A stretch of 64,000 nt of DNA, taken from contig DATIWF010000118.1 of assembly GCA_035519535.1 (NCBI GenBank), positions 4,882 to 68,881 on the forward strand. The letters run 5' to 3'. A program made the translations under genes and the position numbers. Position 1 is the first letter of the stretch, and the number at the start of each line of letters is the position of its first letter. Source of the stretch: DATEGZ01 sp035519535. GTDB lineage: Bacteria > Acidobacteriota > Vicinamibacteria > Vicinamibacterales > SCN-69-37. Positions 8,182 to 15,596 of this stretch are shown here, in pieces. The notes below the pieces were generated by a model. The model did no database searches. It saw only the letters and a program-made list of their open reading frames with translations, and had not been told where the DNA came from.

Positions 8182-8200
8182 TCCAGACGACACGTCTGGA
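8182..8200. promoter_or_regulatory. Perfect palindrome before hydrolase pair
   Basis: TCCAGACG-ACA-CGTCTGGA has 8-bp perfect arms and ends 12 bases before the ATG of the first hydrolase. Such a palindrome can be an operator for a dimeric regulator or a short 5' leader hairpin placed next to the GCGAGG ribosome-binding site. Upstream AT-rich GGGAAATAT could be its -10. Confidence 0.5.
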
Positions 8201-8212
8201 GAGCGAGGACCC

Positions 8213-9094
8213 ATGAGGAACGTGCTCCTGCTTGCGACGGCGTTGTGGCTTGGCGGGACCGTGCTGGCCCAGCAGGCCCAGCCGCCGGCGTTCACGCCGC
8301 CGAAGAACGACGCCATTCCGATCTACGACACCGGCGACGACTCGCTGCCGATCGCGGGGCTCAAGGCGTCGCCGCGGAAAGGCGAGTGGGTGGACATCAA
8401 GCTTGCCGACGGCACGCCGATGAAGACCTGGATCGTGCACCCGCAGGGAACGGCGAAGGCAGGCGTCGTCATCGTCATTCACGAGATCTTCGGGCTCACC
8501 GAGTGGGTGCGCGCCGTCGCGGATCACGTCGCGCAGGACGGGTTCATCGCGATCGCGCCCGATCTGCTGTCCGGGATGGGACCCAACGGCACCGGCAGCG
8601 CCGAGCTCGGCAAGCAGGGGTCCACGCAGACGATCCGTAATCTCACCGTGGACGCCCGCGTGGCCAGGCTCAACGCCGCGATGAACTACGGCAAGGCGAT
8701 GCCGTCGTCGAACGGGAAGACGGGCGCGGTCGGCTTCTGCTGGGGCGGCGGCACGAGCCTGCTGTACGCGATCGCGCAGCCGGCGCTCAACGCCGCCGTG
8801 ATGTACTACGGACCGGCGCCGACGCAGCCGGGCTCCCCGTCACCCGATCTGAGCGGTCTCGCGAGCATCAAGGCGCCGATCCTGGCGATGTACGGCGGCA
8901 GTGACAACCGCGTCACCAGCACCGCGCAGCCCATCGCCGATGAAATGAAGAAGCTCGGCAAGCCGTTCGAGTTCCACGTGTACGACGGCGCGGCGCACGG
9001 GTTCGTCCGCCAGCAGACGACCGAGCCCAACTACAAGGCCACGGCCGAGTCCTGGCCGCTCGTCGTCGCGTTTTTCAAAGACAAGCTGAAGTAG
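8213..9094 (+). CDS. Secreted dienelactone hydrolase-family protein 1
   Basis: Encodes 293 residues with a signal peptide (MRNVLLLATALWLGGTVLAQ). The alpha/beta-hydrolase core has HEIFG near residue 90, the Cys nucleophile in GFCWGG, Asp in GGSDNRV and His in DGAAHGF, the Cys-Asp-His triad of dienelactone hydrolases. The HEIFG glutamate corresponds to the residue that in that family hydrogen-bonds the nucleophile. The natural substrate is unknown; exported members are common in acidobacteria. It is followed 11 bases later by a paralogue, so the two form an operon produced by tandem duplication. Confidence 0.9.
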   Translation: MRNVLLLATALWLGGTVLAQQAQPPAFTPPKNDAIPIYDTGDDSLPIAGLKASPRKGEWVDIKLADGTPMKTWIVHPQGTAKAGVVIVIHEIFGLTEWVRAVADHVAQDGFIAIAPDLLSGMGPNGTGSAELGKQGSTQTIRNLTVDARVARLNAAMNYGKAMPSSNGKTGAVGFCWGGGTSLLYAIAQPALNAAVMYYGPAPTQPGSPSPDLSGLASIKAPILAMYGGSDNRVTSTAQPIADEMKKLGKPFEFHVYDGAAHGFVRQQTTEPNYKATAESWPLVVAFFKDKLK

Positions 9095-9105
9095 GAGAGG
9101 GATCG

Positions 9106-10020
9106 ATGAAGCGCATCCTGTTCGCTGTTCTTGCGGCGGCGATCGCGTCGGTGCCGCTGTCCGCTCAGACGCCGCCGCAGGGCGCGGCTCAAGGCGCGCG
9201 CCAGGGGGGCGCGCCGCAGGTCGCGCCGATCGACGTGCCGTGGAACGACGCGATTCCTCCGGGGACGGCCGAACACGCCGCCCGCGCGCTGAAGGAGTCC
9301 TCGCGACACGGCGAGTGGGTGGACATCGCCATGAAGGACGGCACGAAGCTCAACTCGTGGATCGTCTATCCCGAGCGGCCGGACAAGGCCGGCGTCGTGC
9401 TGGTCATCTTCGATATCAACGGCATGCGCGACCTCCCGCGCGCCCTGGGCGATCAGCTCGCGCAGGACGGCTTCATCGCGATCGTGCCGGACTTCCTTTC
9501 AGGCAAGGGACCGAACGGCGGAGGCTCGGCGGAGCTCGGCAATCAGGTCGGCCAGGTGATTCGCACGCTGACGAACGACGACGTCAACGTGCGCCTGGAC
9601 GCGGCGATGGACTACGGCAGGAAGCTGCCGTCGTCGAACGGCAAGACGGGCGTGATTGGATTCTGCTGGGGCGGCGCGCGCAGCTTCGCGTACGCGGCGG
9701 CGCAGCCGAATCTCGCCGCCGCCGTCGTCTACTACGGCGAGGCGCCGGGATCGGGTGACAACACCATGGAGACGGCCCTCGCGAAGCTCAAGGCGCCTGT
9801 GCTCGGCATGTACGCCGGCAACGACGCCCGCATCGGCGCCACCGTGCCGGCCACGCAGGACGTCATGAAGAAGCTCGGCAAGTCCTACGAGGTGCACACC
9901 TTCGAGGGCGCGGGCCACGGGTTCATGTTCGCGCAAGCCGGGGCCGGCGGCGCGAATCTCAAAGCCGCGCAGGAATCGTGGCCGATGGTGCTCGGGTTCT
10001 TCAGAGACAAGCTCAAGTAG
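9106..10020 (+). CDS. Secreted dienelactone hydrolase-family protein 2
   Basis: A 304-residue paralogue of the preceding gene, with signal peptide (MKRILFAVLAAAIASVPLSAQ) and a Gln/Gly-rich spacer of about 20 residues. The triad is kept: Cys in GFCWGG, Asp in AGNDARI, His in EGAGHGF. The upstream HEIFG motif has become FDING, losing the glutamate that normally couples to the nucleophile. Shared segments such as LPSSNGKTG and SGKGPNGGGSAELG show recent common origin. Activity or specificity may differ from copy 1. Confidence 0.9.
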   Translation: MKRILFAVLAAAIASVPLSAQTPPQGAAQGARQGGAPQVAPIDVPWNDAIPPGTAEHAARALKESSRHGEWVDIAMKDGTKLNSWIVYPERPDKAGVVLVIFDINGMRDLPRALGDQLAQDGFIAIVPDFLSGKGPNGGGSAELGNQVGQVIRTLTNDDVNVRLDAAMDYGRKLPSSNGKTGVIGFCWGGARSFAYAAAQPNLAAAVVYYGEAPGSGDNTMETALAKLKAPVLGMYAGNDARIGATVPATQDVMKKLGKSYEVHTFEGAGHGFMFAQAGAGGANLKAAQESWPMVLGFFRDKLK

Positions 10021-10027
10021 GCATCAC

Positions 10028-10110
10028 GTTGGAAGTTTGAAGCCAAGAGTTGGAAGTGGCGCACTGAGCGTTCCGAAACTTCGAACTTCTGGCTTCTCAC
10101 TGCTAACTTG
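10028..10110. repeat. GAAGCCAGAAG-type dyad between convergent genes
   Basis: The left arm repeats GTTGGAAGTTTGAAGCCA and GAGTTGGAAGT; the right arm reads ACTTCGAACTTCTGGCTTCT and CTAACTTG, giving an imperfect long stem. It lies between the stops of the second hydrolase and the outer-membrane protein, the place of a bidirectional terminator. Close relatives are at 24957-25059 and 53511-53550. Confidence 0.7.
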
Positions 10111-10118
10111 ACGCAGTC

Positions 10119-10754
10119 CTACTTGATCGAGATTCCCGCCGAGAACACCATGAGTCGCATGCGCTCGCGGCCGGGATTGGGCCCCGACGCGTCTGCGGGT
10201 TTGGTGAGGTAGAAGCGGAGGTCGAAGCAGAACGCGAGGTGCTCCTTGGCGAACCAGCGGGCGCCGAAGCCGAAGTTCGGCGTTGATTCGAACGGCGGCG
10301 CCTCGCCCGTCGGCAGATCGCCGGTGAACGTCTGAAAGCGCAGGGGGCCGAGGCCGGCGCTGACGTAGCTCCAGCCCTGGCGGTGACCGAAGTTGAGCGA
10401 CAGCGTGCCCGACACGCCCTGCAGCCGCCGCTCGACGCGCGGTCCGTTGGGCGCGCCCGTCGAGTCCGTCGGCGTGCCCGTGGCGCGCGCGAGCACGCCC
10501 TCGCCGCCGAAGCCAAGCGCCATCTTCGACCCGCGCCACACGTACACGTTCGCGCCGACGGCGCCGCCGAACCCCGTCGCGGGCAGTTGGGTCGGTTGCA
10601 GGCCCAGGTCGGCGGCGGTGATGCTGTCCTGGCCGAGCTTGGCCACGACCAGGCGCGCGTCGATCACGAAGCGGGGAAGGGGCTCTCTCTGCTGGGCGTG
10701 GGCACGGGCGGGAACGGCGAGCGTCAGGATCGCGGCCGCGACGACGAGGCGCAT
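10119..10754 (-). CDS. Outer-membrane beta-barrel protein
   Basis: Encodes 211 residues with a signal peptide (MRLVVAAAILTLAVPARAHA). The mature part is made of alternating hydrophobic/polar strands with Gly and aromatic residues (SYVSAGLGPLRFQTF, FGFGARWFAKEHLAFCFDLR), and the protein ends in an apparent last strand. This fits a small OmpA/OmpW-like barrel, though no specific family signature is seen. A longer frame starts at 10799, but the signal peptide places the start at ATG 10754. It is convergent with the hydrolases and divergent from the dehydratase-like gene. Confidence 0.7.
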   Translation of the reverse strand: MRLVVAAAILTLAVPARAHAQQREPLPRFVIDARLVVAKLGQDSITAADLGLQPTQLPATGFGGAVGANVYVWRGSKMALGFGGEGVLARATGTPTDSTGAPNGPRVERRLQGVSGTLSLNFGHRQGWSYVSAGLGPLRFQTFTGDLPTGEAPPFESTPNFGFGARWFAKEHLAFCFDLRFYLTKPADASGPNPGRERMRLMVFSAGISIK

Positions 10755-10806
10755 CGACTGGCAAGCGTACACCACGCACCCGCACCGAGCACCTAGCACC
10801 TAGCAC

Positions 10807-10812
10807 TAAAAT
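10807..10812 (+). promoter_or_regulatory. -10 box of dehydratase-like gene
   Basis: TAAAAT ends five bases before ATG 10818, within a reiterated leader reading GAGCACCTAGCACCTAGCAC. There is no room for a ribosome-binding site between box and start, which suggests a leaderless transcript. Confidence 0.45.
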
Positions 10813-10817
10813 TGGCC

Positions 10818-11780
10818 ATGCCCCTCGTCACGCTCGACGCGATCCGGGCCGCCGCCGATCGCATCGGCTCGATCGCCCGGCGCACGCCGGTGATCGACGT
10901 CTCCGATCTCGCCGGCCGTCCCTTGTTTCTCAAGTGCGAGCCACAGCAGCCGGGCGGCGCGTTCAAGATTCGCGGCGCGACCAACATGCTGATGCGCCTC
11001 TCCGCCGACGCGCGCCGGCGTGGCGTCATCACGTACTCGTCTGGCAATCACGGACAGGCGGTCGCGCTGGCGGCCTCGCGTCTGGGCGCGCCTGCGGTCG
11101 TCGTCATGCCGACGACCACGCCGGCGATCAAAATCAACGGCGTCAAACGCTGGGGCGCCGAAGCGATTCTCGAGGGCACGACGTCCGCGGATCGCCTCAA
11201 GCGCGCTCAAGCCGAGGCGGCATCGCGCGGCCTGACGATGGTTCCGCCATTCGATCACGAGTGGATCATCGAGGGACAGGGCACCTGCGGTCTGGAAATC
11301 CTCGACCAGGTGCCCGATGTGGAGGTCGTCGCGGTGCCGATGGGGGGCGGCGGGCTGATCTCCGGCGTGGCGGCCGCGATCAAGCTGTCGGGCTCGCGCG
11401 CGAAGGTCGTGGGCGTGGAGCCCGAGGGCGCCGCGAAAATCACCGCGTCGCTCGCGGCCGGTCATCCCGTGACGCTCGATCGCACGGCCTCCATCGCCGA
11501 CGGCCTCATGCCCGTGCGCCCGGGGGATCTCACGTTCGAGCACATCCGTGCATTCGTGGACGAGGTCGTGACCGTCAGCGACGACCAGATCGCCAAGGCC
11601 GCGCTGTGGCTCTTCTACGAGGCCAAACAGGTCGTCGAGCCGAGCGGCGCCGCGACGGTGGCGGCCGTGCTGGCCGGGCAGGGGAAGATCCTGGCCGATC
11701 GATCGAAGAAAATCGTCGCGATTCTCAGCGGCGGCAACGTGGCGCCCGAGACGCTCGCAGCGCTGGGCCCTGGGCATTAG
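10818..11780 (+). CDS. Threonine dehydratase / serine racemase-like PLP enzyme
   Basis: Encodes 320 residues of the fold-type II PLP family. The Schiff-base lysine lies in PGGAFKIRGA near residue 53, the substrate loop in SSGNHGQAVA, and the phosphate-binding loop in GGGGLISG. The enzyme lacks the C-terminal ACT regulatory domain of biosynthetic IlvA, so it resembles catabolic threonine ammonia-lyase or serine racemase. Which reaction it performs cannot be settled from sequence. The last residues (LGPGH) are encoded by the CTGGGCACTGG-type repeat that begins at 11764, so the C-terminus seems extended by the repeat. Confidence 0.85.
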   Translation: MPLVTLDAIRAAADRIGSIARRTPVIDVSDLAGRPLFLKCEPQQPGGAFKIRGATNMLMRLSADARRRGVITYSSGNHGQAVALAASRLGAPAVVVMPTTTPAIKINGVKRWGAEAILEGTTSADRLKRAQAEAASRGLTMVPPFDHEWIIEGQGTCGLEILDQVPDVEVVAVPMGGGGLISGVAAAIKLSGSRAKVVGVEPEGAAKITASLAAGHPVTLDRTASIADGLMPVRPGDLTFEHIRAFVDEVVTVSDDQIAKAALWLFYEAKQVVEPSGAATVAAVLAGQGKILADRSKKIVAILSGGNVAPETLAALGPGH

Positions 11781-11855
11781 GCACTGGGCACTGGCGAGCG
11801 TCACGCTGCGGCTGACGCGTCGTGCCCGGTGCCCGATGCTCGGTGCGTGCCTGAT
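11764..11855. repeat. GGCACTGGGCA-type dyad, overlapping a stop codon
   Basis: The left arm repeats GGGCCCTGGGCATTAGGCAC and TGGGCACTGG; the right arm reads GTGCCCGGTGCCCGATGC and GTGCGTGCCTG. The tandem words on each arm are near complements. It contains the TAG of the dehydratase-like gene and ends about 50 bases before the PadR start, so it probably terminates the former. Confidence 0.65.
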
Positions 11856-11905
11856 CCGAACCGACCGCTCCCGTCCTCCGTCTATTACATGCGGAACTGA
11901 AGATA

Positions 11906-12274
11906 ATGCAGAATCGAAGCAAACGTCCGGATCCGGACGACGCGGCGCGGCATCTGCCGCTGCGCCCCGTCGCGTGCGCGGTGCTCGCGTCGCTCGCGGA
12001 CGGCGCCCGGCCCGGCATCGAGATTCTGGACGCCGTCAATGCGACCGTGCCGGGACGGCCGCTGCTCGGTCCCGGCACGCTCTATCGTCTGCTCCGCGAG
12101 TTGCGCCAGGACGCGCTGATCGCTCGCGCGGACCCGGCGGTCGACCCGGCGGACGATCGGCAGGTGCACCACGCGCTGACGCCGCTCGGACGCGCCGTCC
12201 TCAACGCCGAACTGGATCGCCTGCGCCGGACGATGATGCTGGCGGGCCGCACGCGGCCGGCGACGGAGCGCTGA
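11906..12274 (+). CDS. PadR-family transcriptional regulator
   Basis: Encodes 122 residues with a winged helix typical of PadR: VLASLADGARPGIEIL, the recognition region GPGTLYRLLRELRQDALI, and the wing and final helix ALTPLGRAVLNAELDRLRR. PadR proteins usually repress their own operon. The stop is followed after one base by the ADOP permease start, so the pair is co-transcribed, the usual arrangement for acidobacterial ADOP genes. The signal it senses is unknown. Confidence 0.9.
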   Translation: MQNRSKRPDPDDAARHLPLRPVACAVLASLADGARPGIEILDAVNATVPGRPLLGPGTLYRLLRELRQDALIARADPAVDPADDRQVHHALTPLGRAVLNAELDRLRRTMMLAGRTRPATER

Positions 12275-12275
12275 C

Positions 12276-15005
12276 ATGCTGGCCGAGCGGGTCTACCGTC
12301 GGTTGCTCGTCGTGCTGCCGTCGTCGTTCCGCATCGAAGCCGAAGCCGAGCTCCTCGAGACGTTTCGTCAGGCGCACGCGCGGGTGATGGGGCGCGGGGC
12401 GGCGGCGCGGTTCCGTTTCTGGCTGCACATGACGGCGGATCTGGCCGTCACCACGGCCGCCGAGCGAGCGCGGCGCCCCGTGCGATCCGGACCGGTCGTC
12501 TCGCGAGAGGACCTCATGCGATTCCTCAACGATTTACGGCTGGCCGCGCGTACGCTTCGCCAAAGCCGCGCGTTTGCCCTGGCCGCCGTCGTCACGCTCG
12601 CGCTCGGGATTGGCGCGAGCACCGCGATTTTCAGCGTCGTGAACGCGGTCTTGCTGGAGCCCCTGCCGTACAAGGATCCGGACCGCCTCGTGCTCGTGTG
12701 GCAGGAGCTGCGCGCGCGGCACGTGCCCGAGTTTCCGTTCCCGGCGGGCGATCTCCCCGACCTGATCCAGAAGGGCACGGTGTTCGAGAACGTCGTGGCG
12801 CTCACGACCGGCCGGCAGTCGTTTGCGACGGACGCGACGCAGCCCGAGCAGGTCCGCACAGCTTTTGCCACGCCGAACGTCTTTCGCGCGCTCGGCCTCC
12901 GGATCGTGCAGGGGCGGGACTTCACAGATGAGGATGGCACGCCGGTCCCGCAGCCGCCCGCGCCGGCGCCGGGCGCGCCGGCGCCTCAGGCGCCGTCCGG
13001 TCCGCCGCCGGTCTTCACGACGATTCTGAGCTTCGAGTTCTGGCAGCGCCACTTTGGCGGCGATCCGGCGGCCATCGGCCGATCGTTCGACATGGGCGGC
13101 GCGACGGGACTCATCGCGGGCGTCGTCGAGCCCGGCGCCGAGCTGCTGTTCCCGCCGCGCACGAACGTCGAGCGGGCGCCGGATCTGTGGTTCGCCACGC
13201 GCGCGGACTTCGCCAACGGCTCGCGGATCGCCGGCGCGATGCGCGTGATCGCTCGCCTCAAGCCCGGAGCGACGCTCGCCGCCGCGCGGGCGCAGATGGA
13301 CGGCCTGGCGACCGATCTGCGCGCGCAGTATCCCGTGAAGAAGAACGCCGGCGTGTACATCGACGTCGTTGGCATGCACGATTCGCTCGTGTCGGACGTG
13401 CGGCGATCGATCCTCGCGTTAATGGGCGCCGTGACGTTCGTGCTGCTCATTGCGTGCGCCAACGTGGCGAATCTCCTGCTGGCGCAGGCCGCGCGCCGCG
13501 AGCGCGATCTGGCGGTGCGCACGGCGCTCGGCGCGAGCCGCGCCGCGCTCGTCCGGCAGATGTTCGCGGAAAGCGCGCTGCTGGCCGGGATCGGCGCCGC
13601 AGCGGGCATCGGCCTGGCCAAGCTCGGCATCGTGCTCCTGCAGCGCTACGGTCCCGTGGATCTCCCGCGCCTGTCGTCGGTGGCGATCGACGGACGCGTG
13701 CTGGCGTTCACGCTGGCGGCGGGCGCGTTGTCGGCCGTCCTCTTTGGGGCGATGCCGGCGCTCCGCGCGTCGCGGCCGAACGTCGTCGACGTGCTCCGGC
13801 GGACCGGGCGCGCGATCGGCCTGGGATCCGGCCGCCTGCGCGGCGGGCTCGTGGTGGTCGAGGTCGCCCTGTCGTTCGTGCTGCTCGTCGGATCCGGACT
13901 GATGCTTCGCAGCCTGATCGTTCTCGAGCGCGTCGATCCCGGCTACGAACCCAGCGGCTTGCTGACGTTCTTCATTCCCAACGTGCGGGCGCGGACGCCG
14001 GAGGCTCGCGCCGACTTCATGCGCCGCGTGCGCGAGGAAGTGTCGGCGCTGCCCGGCGTCCAGAGCGTGGCGGCGGCGACGCCCTTGCCGCTCGACGGCC
14101 GGACGGCCAACATGCCGTGGGGCACGGAGGCGGCGGCGGCCGACCCGTCGCTCTTCCAGCAGGCGCAGGTCCACACGGTGCTGCCCGGCTACTTCGAGAC
14201 CATGCGCGCCCCGGTGCTCGATGGGCGGACGTTCCAGGAGTCGGACAACACGGCCTCGTCCACGTCGGTCATCATCGACGACCTGCTCGCCGCCAAGGCG
14301 TTTCCGGGCCGGCGCGCGGTGGGCCAGCACCTGCTGCTGCGCCTGGGCGGGCCGTCGCCGGTGCCGTTCGAGGTGATCGGCGTCGTCCGCCACGAGCGTC
14401 ATGCGTCGCTCGCCGAAGAGGGGCGCGAGGCGCTGTTCTTCGCCGACGGGCAGCGTGGATCGGCGACGGCGAACCGCTGGGTCGTCCGGACGACCGGCGA
14501 TCCGGCCTCGCTCGCCGGCGCCGTCAAGGCGGCCGTCGCGCGCGTCGATCCAGGCGTCGCGGTCTCGGAGGTCCAGCCGATGAGCGTCTTTGTCGATCGC
14601 GCGCAGGCGCCTACGCGCTTCGCGCTCGGGCTCACGAGCATCTTTGCGGCGATCGCGGCGGTCCTGGCGGTTGTCGGGCTCTACGGGGTGCTGTCGGCCG
14701 TCGTGCGGCAGCGCACCGCCGAAATCGGCGTGCGGCTCGCGTTTGGCGCCGAGCGCGCGGCGATCTTCCGGCTGATCGTAGGACGCGGACTGCTGCTCGC
14801 CTCGGTCGGCATCGCGATGGGCGCGGGCGCGGCCGTCGGTCTGTCGCGCGCGATGACGAGCCTGCTCATCGGCGTGCGTGCGACCGATCCGGCGACGTTC
14901 AGCGGCATCGCGCTGCTGTTTCTCGTCGTCGCCGCGACGGCGTGCGGGCTGCCCGCCTACCGGGCGTCGCGGCTGGATCCGGTCGTGGCGCTCAGGACCG
15001 AGTAG
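12276..15005 (+). CDS. ADOP-type MacB/FtsX permease
   Basis: Encodes 909 residues with the architecture of acidobacterial duplicated orphan permeases: a cytosolic N-terminal helix region (1-85), then two MacB-periplasmic/FtsX units. The first membrane helix is near residues 103-125 (VTLALGIGASTAIFSVVNAV); a three-helix block carries the FtsX signature LIACANVANLLLAQAARRER near 400-420. A second unit begins with VVVEVALSFVLLVGSGL near 530 and ends with three helices and the closing ASRLDPVVALRTE. No ATPase gene is adjacent, as expected for orphan permeases. A proline-rich insert (PVPQPPAPAPGAPAPQAP) lies near residue 230. Substrate unknown. Confidence 0.92.
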   Translation: MLAERVYRRLLVVLPSSFRIEAEAELLETFRQAHARVMGRGAAARFRFWLHMTADLAVTTAAERARRPVRSGPVVSREDLMRFLNDLRLAARTLRQSRAFALAAVVTLALGIGASTAIFSVVNAVLLEPLPYKDPDRLVLVWQELRARHVPEFPFPAGDLPDLIQKGTVFENVVALTTGRQSFATDATQPEQVRTAFATPNVFRALGLRIVQGRDFTDEDGTPVPQPPAPAPGAPAPQAPSGPPPVFTTILSFEFWQRHFGGDPAAIGRSFDMGGATGLIAGVVEPGAELLFPPRTNVERAPDLWFATRADFANGSRIAGAMRVIARLKPGATLAAARAQMDGLATDLRAQYPVKKNAGVYIDVVGMHDSLVSDVRRSILALMGAVTFVLLIACANVANLLLAQAARRERDLAVRTALGASRAALVRQMFAESALLAGIGAAAGIGLAKLGIVLLQRYGPVDLPRLSSVAIDGRVLAFTLAAGALSAVLFGAMPALRASRPNVVDVLRRTGRAIGLGSGRLRGGLVVVEVALSFVLLVGSGLMLRSLIVLERVDPGYEPSGLLTFFIPNVRARTPEARADFMRRVREEVSALPGVQSVAAATPLPLDGRTANMPWGTEAAAADPSLFQQAQVHTVLPGYFETMRAPVLDGRTFQESDNTASSTSVIIDDLLAAKAFPGRRAVGQHLLLRLGGPSPVPFEVIGVVRHERHASLAEEGREALFFADGQRGSATANRWVVRTTGDPASLAGAVKAAVARVDPGVAVSEVQPMSVFVDRAQAPTRFALGLTSIFAAIAAVLAVVGLYGVLSAVVRQRTAEIGVRLAFGAERAAIFRLIVGRGLLLASVGIAMGAGAAVGLSRAMTSLLIGVRATDPATFSGIALLFLVVAATACGLPAYRASRLDPVVALRTE

Positions 15006-15011
15006 GGCGAA

Positions 15012-15037
15012 CGTCTGGCTTTTCACTTTCAACTTGT
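15012..15037. repeat. Relic of the GAAGCCAGAAG-type element
   Basis: ACGTCTGGCTTTTCACTTTC followed by AACTTG matches the right arm of the dyad at 10071-10110 (CTTCTGGCTTCTCACTGCTA then ACTTG). Only one arm is present. It sits between the ADOP stop and the fluoride riboswitch. Confidence 0.45.
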
Positions 15038-15056
15038 CTATCGTTAAAGGGTTCGT

Positions 15057-15112
15057 GGTGGTGGAGTCCACCCTGCAACCGCCGCTCTGACTGGACGGCC
15101 AATGACTCCTAC
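15057..15112 (+). promoter_or_regulatory. Fluoride riboswitch aptamer (crcB motif)
   Basis: The RNA matches the crcB-motif layout in order. A GGTG/CACC stem (15057-15060, 15069-15072) encloses GTGGAGTC. Then comes CTGCAACCGCC with the conserved AACCGC, a GCCG/CGGC stem (15081-15084, 15096-15099), and finally the diagnostic 3' segment CCAATGACTCCTAC. GGAGT (15063-15067) pairs with ACTCC (15105-15109), the long-range pairing of this aptamer. It ends about 60 bases before crcB, the classic target, which gives independent support. Fluoride binding is expected to switch crcB on. Confidence 0.85.
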
Positions 15113-15130
15113 GGACGGGCATCCGTAGGA
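15107..15130 (+). promoter_or_regulatory. Riboswitch expression platform hairpin
   Basis: TCCTACGGA (15107-15115) and TCCGTAGGA (15122-15130) form a perfect 9-bp hairpin that takes up the last bases of the aptamer, including part of the ACTCC strand. Aptamer folding and this hairpin are therefore mutually exclusive. No U-tract follows, so control is more likely through the ribosome-binding site AAGGAG (15159-15164), to which CTCCT (15106-15110) is complementary, than through an intrinsic terminator. The mechanism is inference. Confidence 0.6.
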
Positions 15131-15171
15131 CTCGGCCGATGCCCACTCTTTCCGGTCCAAGGAGCGGCTTC

Positions 15172-15549
15172 ATGCCAACCTGGGTACTTGTTTGTGTGGG
15201 CGGCGCGCTCGGCAGTCTCGCGCGCCACGCCCTGAATCACGTCGTGCATCAACGCGCGCTCGCCAGCACGTTTCCGCTGGGTATCTTCCTGACCAACGTC
15301 CTGGGCTCGGCCGGCATCGGCGTCGTGGGCGGGTTGCTGGCCTCGGGCCGGTGGCACCTGTCGTACGGCGCCCGCGTGTTCGTGATCGTCGGCGTTTTCG
15401 GCGGCTTCACGACGTTCTCGTCATTCAGCTTGGACACGCTCGCGCTGCTGCGTGACGGGCACGTGGATCAGGCGGTGACGAACGTTGTGGGCCAGGTGGG
15501 ATTGAGCCTGATCGGCGTCTGGCTGGGCTTCAGCCTCGCGTCGAGGTAG
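15172..15549 (+). CDS. crcB: Fluoride channel CrcB/Fluc
   Basis: Encodes 125 residues with four predicted membrane helices. Recognisable family segments are GGALGSLARHALN near the N-terminus, LGIFLTNVLGSAGIGVVGG and the signature GVFGGFTTFSSFSLD. Fluc channels work as dual-topology dimers that export toxic fluoride. The start is ATG 15172 with GGAGC six bases upstream; an earlier in-frame start at 15139 would lie in the leader and has no ribosome-binding site. It is controlled by the riboswitch just upstream. Confidence 0.95.
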   Translation: MPTWVLVCVGGALGSLARHALNHVVHQRALASTFPLGIFLTNVLGSAGIGVVGGLLASGRWHLSYGARVFVIVGVFGGFTTFSSFSLDTLALLRDGHVDQAVTNVVGQVGLSLIGVWLGFSLASR

Positions 15550-15567
15550 GCGGCCGCCCCCTGCCGC

Positions 15568-15573
15568 TATAAT
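15568..15573 (+). promoter_or_regulatory. -10 box of the DUF2207-lemA operon
   Basis: A consensus TATAAT lies 23 bases before the GTG start at 15597. No clear -35 is seen at 17-18 bases upstream. It lies just after the crcB stop, so the next operon has its own promoter. Confidence 0.5.
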
Positions 15574-15596
15574 CGCCCCGGGATCGCGCCGCCGAC

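Noticed and set aside
15107..15130. Hairpin after the riboswitch as an intrinsic terminator
   Set aside because: No U-tract follows the stem; the sequence after it is ACTCGGCCGATG, so translational control is more likely.
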